The notes below the pieces were generated by a model. The model did no database searches. It had not been told where the DNA came from and saw only the letters and a list, made by a program, of their open reading frames with translations. A program made the translations under genes and the position numbers. From positions 1-26,362 of the forward strand of contig JBBRYA010000053.1 in NCBI GenBank assembly GCA_038238015.1: DNA of 26,362 nt, given 5' to 3'. Positions 23,867-26,362 of the stretch are shown piece after piece; positions within the stretch are counted from its first letter, which is position 1; the number at the start of each line of letters is the position of its first letter. This DNA comes from DASQFQ01 sp038238015. Its GTDB lineage: Bacteria; Actinomycetota; Thermoleophilia; Solirubrobacterales; Solirubrobacteraceae.

Positions 23867-25246
23867 GTGCTGCGATCCAAGCAGATCAGGGGAGGGCTGG
23901 CGGCTGCCGTCGGCGCCTGTGTCATCGTCGGCTCGGTCGGTGCCCCCGGCGGGGCCTGGGCACAGGGCGCGCCGAGCAGCACCGGTCCGAGCGACGATCT
24001 CATCGGCGAGCGCTCCGCGCCGCCGGCGCCGAACTTTGGCGCGCCGGGCGACAAGATGCTCGAAGACAAGAAGGTCATCGTCAAGAGCGCGCTCGGCGTC
24101 GACCTGACCCACAACTCGGTGGGGCTGCCGCTGCATCGAGGCAGCTTCCGCGGCCGGACCGTGTGGTTCGTCATCACCGAGTCCTCGGACGCCGGCCTGG
24201 CCAACGACCTCGACGTCAACTTCTCCCCCAAGCTCGCCAACATGGGCATCGGTTGCCCGAGGTGCGTCCAGGACGTAACCCTCACCGGATCGCGCAAGAA
24301 CCAGTTCGGGGAGGGCGTCGTGCACTTCGAGGGCGCGCCGGACTTCCGTCCGCGTCGCATCCTCCGCAGCGGCAAGACGGCGGGTCACGCGAACGCGTTC
24401 CCGCCCGCCAAGGCTCAGCCCGGCTCCGTCGGCAGCGCCCGCTACAGCCCGTTCATCCGGATCAAGGGCTCGGGGGTCGTCTACAACGCCCCGATCGTCG
24501 CAACGGGCAACGGGCACTTCGACGTCACCCGCCATTCCAACACGGCCGACCGGGTCCTGAAGATCAAGAAGCCGGTCCCGCCCACGAGCTTGCGGTCGGG
24601 CGAGTTCCGCCCGGGCTACGTGGAGATGCTGCTCGTCAAGGGCGCCGAAGCGGGGCAGACGATCTTCTACCTGAGCACGGAGTCCTCCCTGGGCGCCGCC
24701 GCGACACTGGAGCGGGCGACCTTCGTCCCGGCGCTCAAGCGAGCGCCCTTCCTCGGAGGGGACGACTTCCTCGGCGCGGCCCGCGAGCGGATCTTCCTCT
24801 TCACCAACGGCCAGACGGGGCGCGAGAACCCTCAGGCGCAGGGGCTCAACCACCTCATCCAGGACGGGATGAACAACCGGGACGCCAACCTGGGCGACAA
24901 GCAGCTGCTCGACGCGCTCGCCAACCACGACGGCGACACGTTCAACGTGCTCGGAGACTTCCCGTCGCTCGCCGATCCGCGGCACGCGAACGCCTACAGC
25001 CCGCTGTGGGACGCCCAGGTCGGCGAGTGGACCGCCAAGGCGCTGCGCGAGGGACTCAACACGCGCCAGGACGACGAGAACGAGATCATCAACCTCGTTC
25101 GCCAGCGGCCGGATCTCATCACGGGCCCGAAGGGCGCGCGCTACGGAGCCGGTGGCTTCGTCATCAACTGCCCGACGATGGCGTTCACCGCCGAGGAGCC
25201 GCCCCTGATCGACCAGGTGGCGCCCGTGCCCGGCTCCCACGCCTGA
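23867..25246 (+). CDS. Secreted protein of unknown function
   Basis: 459 residues; I do not recognise the family. GTG 23867 is well supported by GGGAGG 5 bases upstream. Residues 1-32 are a signal peptide with a basic start (LRSKQIR), hydrophobic core and AWAQ cleavage region; no lipobox. The mature part is soluble, rich in Gly/Asn/Asp, with mixed strand segments (RGRTVWFVITESSDAGLAND), one Cys pair C130-x-x-C133 (GCPRC), and an Asn/Asp-rich C-terminal half (LNHLIQDGMNNRDANLGDKQLLDALANHDGD). ITESSDAGLANDL and VNFSPKLANM could mark a repeated surface domain. An own promoter, leader hairpin and strong trailing hairpin suggest single-gene transcription. Codons are somewhat less GC-biased than in neighbours. 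Confidence 0.72.
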   Translation: MLRSKQIRGGLAAAVGACVIVGSVGAPGGAWAQGAPSSTGPSDDLIGERSAPPAPNFGAPGDKMLEDKKVIVKSALGVDLTHNSVGLPLHRGSFRGRTVWFVITESSDAGLANDLDVNFSPKLANMGIGCPRCVQDVTLTGSRKNQFGEGVVHFEGAPDFRPRRILRSGKTAGHANAFPPAKAQPGSVGSARYSPFIRIKGSGVVYNAPIVATGNGHFDVTRHSNTADRVLKIKKPVPPTSLRSGEFRPGYVEMLLVKGAEAGQTIFYLSTESSLGAAATLERATFVPALKRAPFLGGDDFLGAARERIFLFTNGQTGRENPQAQGLNHLIQDGMNNRDANLGDKQLLDALANHDGDTFNVLGDFPSLADPRHANAYSPLWDAQVGEWTAKALREGLNTRQDDENEIINLVRQRPDLITGPKGARYGAGGFVINCPTMAFTAEEPPLIDQVAPVPGSHA

Positions 25247-25256
25247 GCAGCGGCGA

Positions 25257-25289
25257 GTGGCGGCGGCCACCCCAGGTGTCCGCCGCCAC
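25257..25289 (+). terminator. Nested hairpin terminator after the secreted unknown gene
   Basis: GTGGCGGCGG (25257-25266) pairs perfectly with CCGCCGCCAC (25280-25289); inside, after one C-T mismatch, CACC (25268-25271) pairs with GGTG (25275-25278) around a CCA loop. It starts 10 bases after the stop codon. No T-run follows, so factor-assisted or hairpin-only termination, or 3'-end protection, is likely. Confidence 0.65.
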
Positions 25290-25331
25290 CAGGTCAGGCG
25301 AGGAACATCCGAGCTAGCCTGCACGCGCCCC

Positions 25332-25404
25332 GGGCCGGTAGCTCAGCGGTCAGAGCCGCGGACTCATAATCCGTCCGACGGAGGTTCGAATCCTCCCCGG
25401 CCCA
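25332..25404 (+). tRNA. tRNA with CAU anticodon (elongator Met or Ile2)
   Basis: Full cloverleaf: acceptor GGGCCGG/CCGGCCC, D stem GCTC/GAGC, anticodon stem GCGGA/TCCGT (one G-T pair) with loop CTCATAA and CAT at 25365-25367, T stem GGAGG/CCTCC around TTCGAAT, discriminator A, CCA not encoded. The G1-C72 pair excludes a usual initiator tRNA. A CAU anticodon can be elongator methionine or, with lysidine, isoleucine for AUA; I cannot decide. It is the likely integration site of the element to the right. Confidence 0.93.
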
Positions 25405-25426
25405 TGGCTTGCAGAGCCAAATTTTT
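25405..25426 (+). terminator. Intrinsic terminator after the CAU tRNA
   Basis: TGGCT (25405-25409) and AGCCA (25415-25419) form a 5-bp stem with a 5-base loop, followed by AA and five T residues (25422-25426). Starts directly after the tRNA discriminator base. One of the few clear T-runs in the window. Confidence 0.65.
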
Positions 25427-25443
25427 GTTAGGGCCTTGACTCT

Positions 25444-25465
25444 GTGTTCCCTACCGTGTTCCCTA
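25444..25465 (+). repeat. Tandem 10-bp direct repeat before the integrase
   Basis: GTGTTCCCTA occurs at 25444-25453 and again at 25456-25465, 12 bases apart from start to start, between the tRNA terminator and the integrase start. Direct repeats next to an integrase gene are often arm-type integrase or excisionase sites; an operator for the int promoter is the alternative. TTGACT (25436-25441) resembles a -35 box, but no -10 has the right spacing. Confidence 0.6.
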
Positions 25466-25471
25466 TATGCC

Positions 25472-26362
25472 GTGGCTCGCGCGACTGGACACCTGCAAGT
25501 GAAGGTCTCGAAGGGCCAGCGGCGCTACTTCGCGCTGTGGCGGGACGCCGCCGGCCGGCACCAGAAACTGCTCGGTCCGGCGCACGTCAAGGACTCCGGC
25601 CGGCGCACGCCGAGAGGCGCGAAGCTCTGGCGAGCGGGCGACGGGCCCAAGCCCGACGCGACGTGGTTGACCCCAAAGGACGCGGCCGACCGTCTCGCCG
25701 AGTTCCTCGCCGAGGCGCCTCGGGTGCTCGACGCCACCGTGCCGGTGTCGTTCGGCGAGGCCTGCACGGAGTGGCTGCGCTACGTCGAGCACGACCGCCA
25801 GCGCACCGAGTCGACGATGCGCGACTACCGCAACACCGTCCGGCGCCACCTGCTCCCGTACTTCGGCGCGGACACGCCGATCGGCGCCATCACCACCGAG
25901 GACATCGATGCCCTGCGCGAGCAGATGCTCGCCGGACACCTCTCGCGCCGGTCGATCCAGAAGATCCTCGTGATCGCCCACGGCATCTTCAAGCGCGCCA
26001 AGCGCCGCAAGTGGATCACCGCGAACCCGGCCGAGGACGCCGAACGCGTGAACTTCACCCGCTCGGGAGACTTCGCGGTGCTGACTCCCGCCGAGGTCGA
26101 GGCGCTCGGCCGCGCCGCCGCATCCGAGCAGGACGCCGCGATCTTCCTCACAGCGGCCTACACCGGCCTGCGCCTCGGGGAGCTGCGCGGCCTGCGCTGG
26201 CGCGACGTCAACTTCGCCAAGCGGATCGTCCACGTCCGGCGCAACGTCCCGGCCGGCGGCACCGAGCGCGTGCCCAAGAGCGGCAAGGTCCGGTCGGTCC
26301 CGCTCGTCGACCGCGCCGCCCAGGTCCTCGACGACCTCAGCCGCCGCGAGCTGTGGACGGGC
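25472..26362 (+). CDS. Phage-type tyrosine integrase, 5' part (runs off the window)
   Basis: 297 residues from GTG 25472 to the window edge. Residues 1-85 are a basic N-terminal arm-binding type domain (GHLQVKVSKGQRRYFALW ...), about 90-170 the SAM-like core-binding domain (FGEACTEWLRYVEHDRQRTESTMRDYRNTV), and from about 205 the catalytic domain with the first catalytic Arg R234 (TGLRLGELRGL) and Lys K272 (SGKVRSVPL). The His/Arg/Tyr part lies beyond the edge. It begins 67 bases after the tRNA and reads away from it, the usual place of the integrase of a prophage or integrative element. The GTG follows CTATATGCC and lacks a good ribosome-binding site; an in-frame TTG at 25436 is less likely. 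It is distinct from the XerD gene at 2833. Confidence 0.88.
   Translation, partial: MARATGHLQVKVSKGQRRYFALWRDAAGRHQKLLGPAHVKDSGRRTPRGAKLWRAGDGPKPDATWLTPKDAADRLAEFLAEAPRVLDATVPVSFGEACTEWLRYVEHDRQRTESTMRDYRNTVRRHLLPYFGADTPIGAITTEDIDALREQMLAGHLSRRSIQKILVIAHGIFKRAKRRKWITANPAEDAERVNFTRSGDFAVLTPAEVEALGRAAASEQDAAIFLTAAYTGLRLGELRGLRWRDVNFAKRIVHVRRNVPAGGTERVPKSGKVRSVPLVDRAAQVLDDLSRRELWTG

Noticed and set aside
23775..24107. Possible leader peptide starting at ATG 23775 upstream of the secreted unknown protein
   Set aside because: The frame runs far into the real gene and becomes Arg/Ser/Pro-rich; no ribosome-binding site and no attenuation logic.
25463..26233. 256-codon minus-strand frame under the integrase
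   Set aside because: The plus strand in this stretch encodes a clear tyrosine integrase with catalytic Arg and Lys; the minus frame is its shadow.
1..26362. CRISPR array, insertion sequence, toxin-antitoxin pair or replication origin
   Set aside because: No spaced repeats, no transposase, no small paired genes of this kind and no DnaA-box cluster were seen on reading both strands.

Overview
The window is high-GC DNA (about 70% or more) with many GTG/TTG starts and gene ends that overlap or nearly touch. Gene content (PPDK, F420-type LLM oxidoreductase, HTH-HNH protein, lipoprotein proteases) and the order pyrG - ADP-ribose pyrophosphatase - xerD, which I recall from Mycobacterium tuberculosis (Rv1699-Rv1700-Rv1701), suggest an actinobacterium. 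Thermoleophilia/Solirubrobacterales seems most likely, but that placement is inference. No gap between genes exceeds 300 bases; the longest is about 167 bp (23700-23866).

Left block (2-7108, + strand) reads as one long operon: 3' part of pyrG, an M20 peptidase, a Nudix hydrolase, xerD, deoB, a lipoprotein HExxH protease and mutM. Most junctions are 4-base overlaps or gaps of about 10-50 bases. A small glutaredoxin gene converges on mutM and is divergent from recO (7048-8079).

Middle block (8131-15784, + strand): a secreted metallophosphoesterase gene broken by one in-frame TAA codon, then ppdK, a dGTPase-like gene and dnaG. A 14-bp hairpin fills the dgt-dnaG gap and buries the dnaG ribosome-binding site. 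Directly after dnaG comes an HTH / zinc-ribbon / HNH gene preceded by a perfect palindrome with the core of a LexA (SOS) box, then tRNA-Asn and a strong hairpin terminator.

Right block (16673-25246): a Baeyer-Villiger-type flavin monooxygenase converges on a minus-strand pair (LLM oxidoreductase, then UGT-type glycosyltransferase). Next are a conserved unknown protein, an HD-GYP phosphodiesterase, a short-chain dehydrogenase, a secreted HExxH protease and a secreted protein of unknown function with a hairpin in its leader and another after its stop. The redox and sugar-transfer enzymes could modify a shared lipid or secondary metabolite, but no substrate can be read from the sequence.

Right edge (25332-26362): a tRNA with a CAU anticodon, an intrinsic terminator, a tandem 10-bp direct repeat and the 5' part of a phage-type tyrosine integrase. 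This is the typical left boundary of an element integrated at a tRNA gene; the rest lies outside the window.

I see no clearly new multi-gene system. The best leads are the possibly SOS-controlled HTH-HNH gene, the hairpin over the dnaG ribosome-binding site, the in-frame stop in the phosphoesterase, and the element boundary at the right end.
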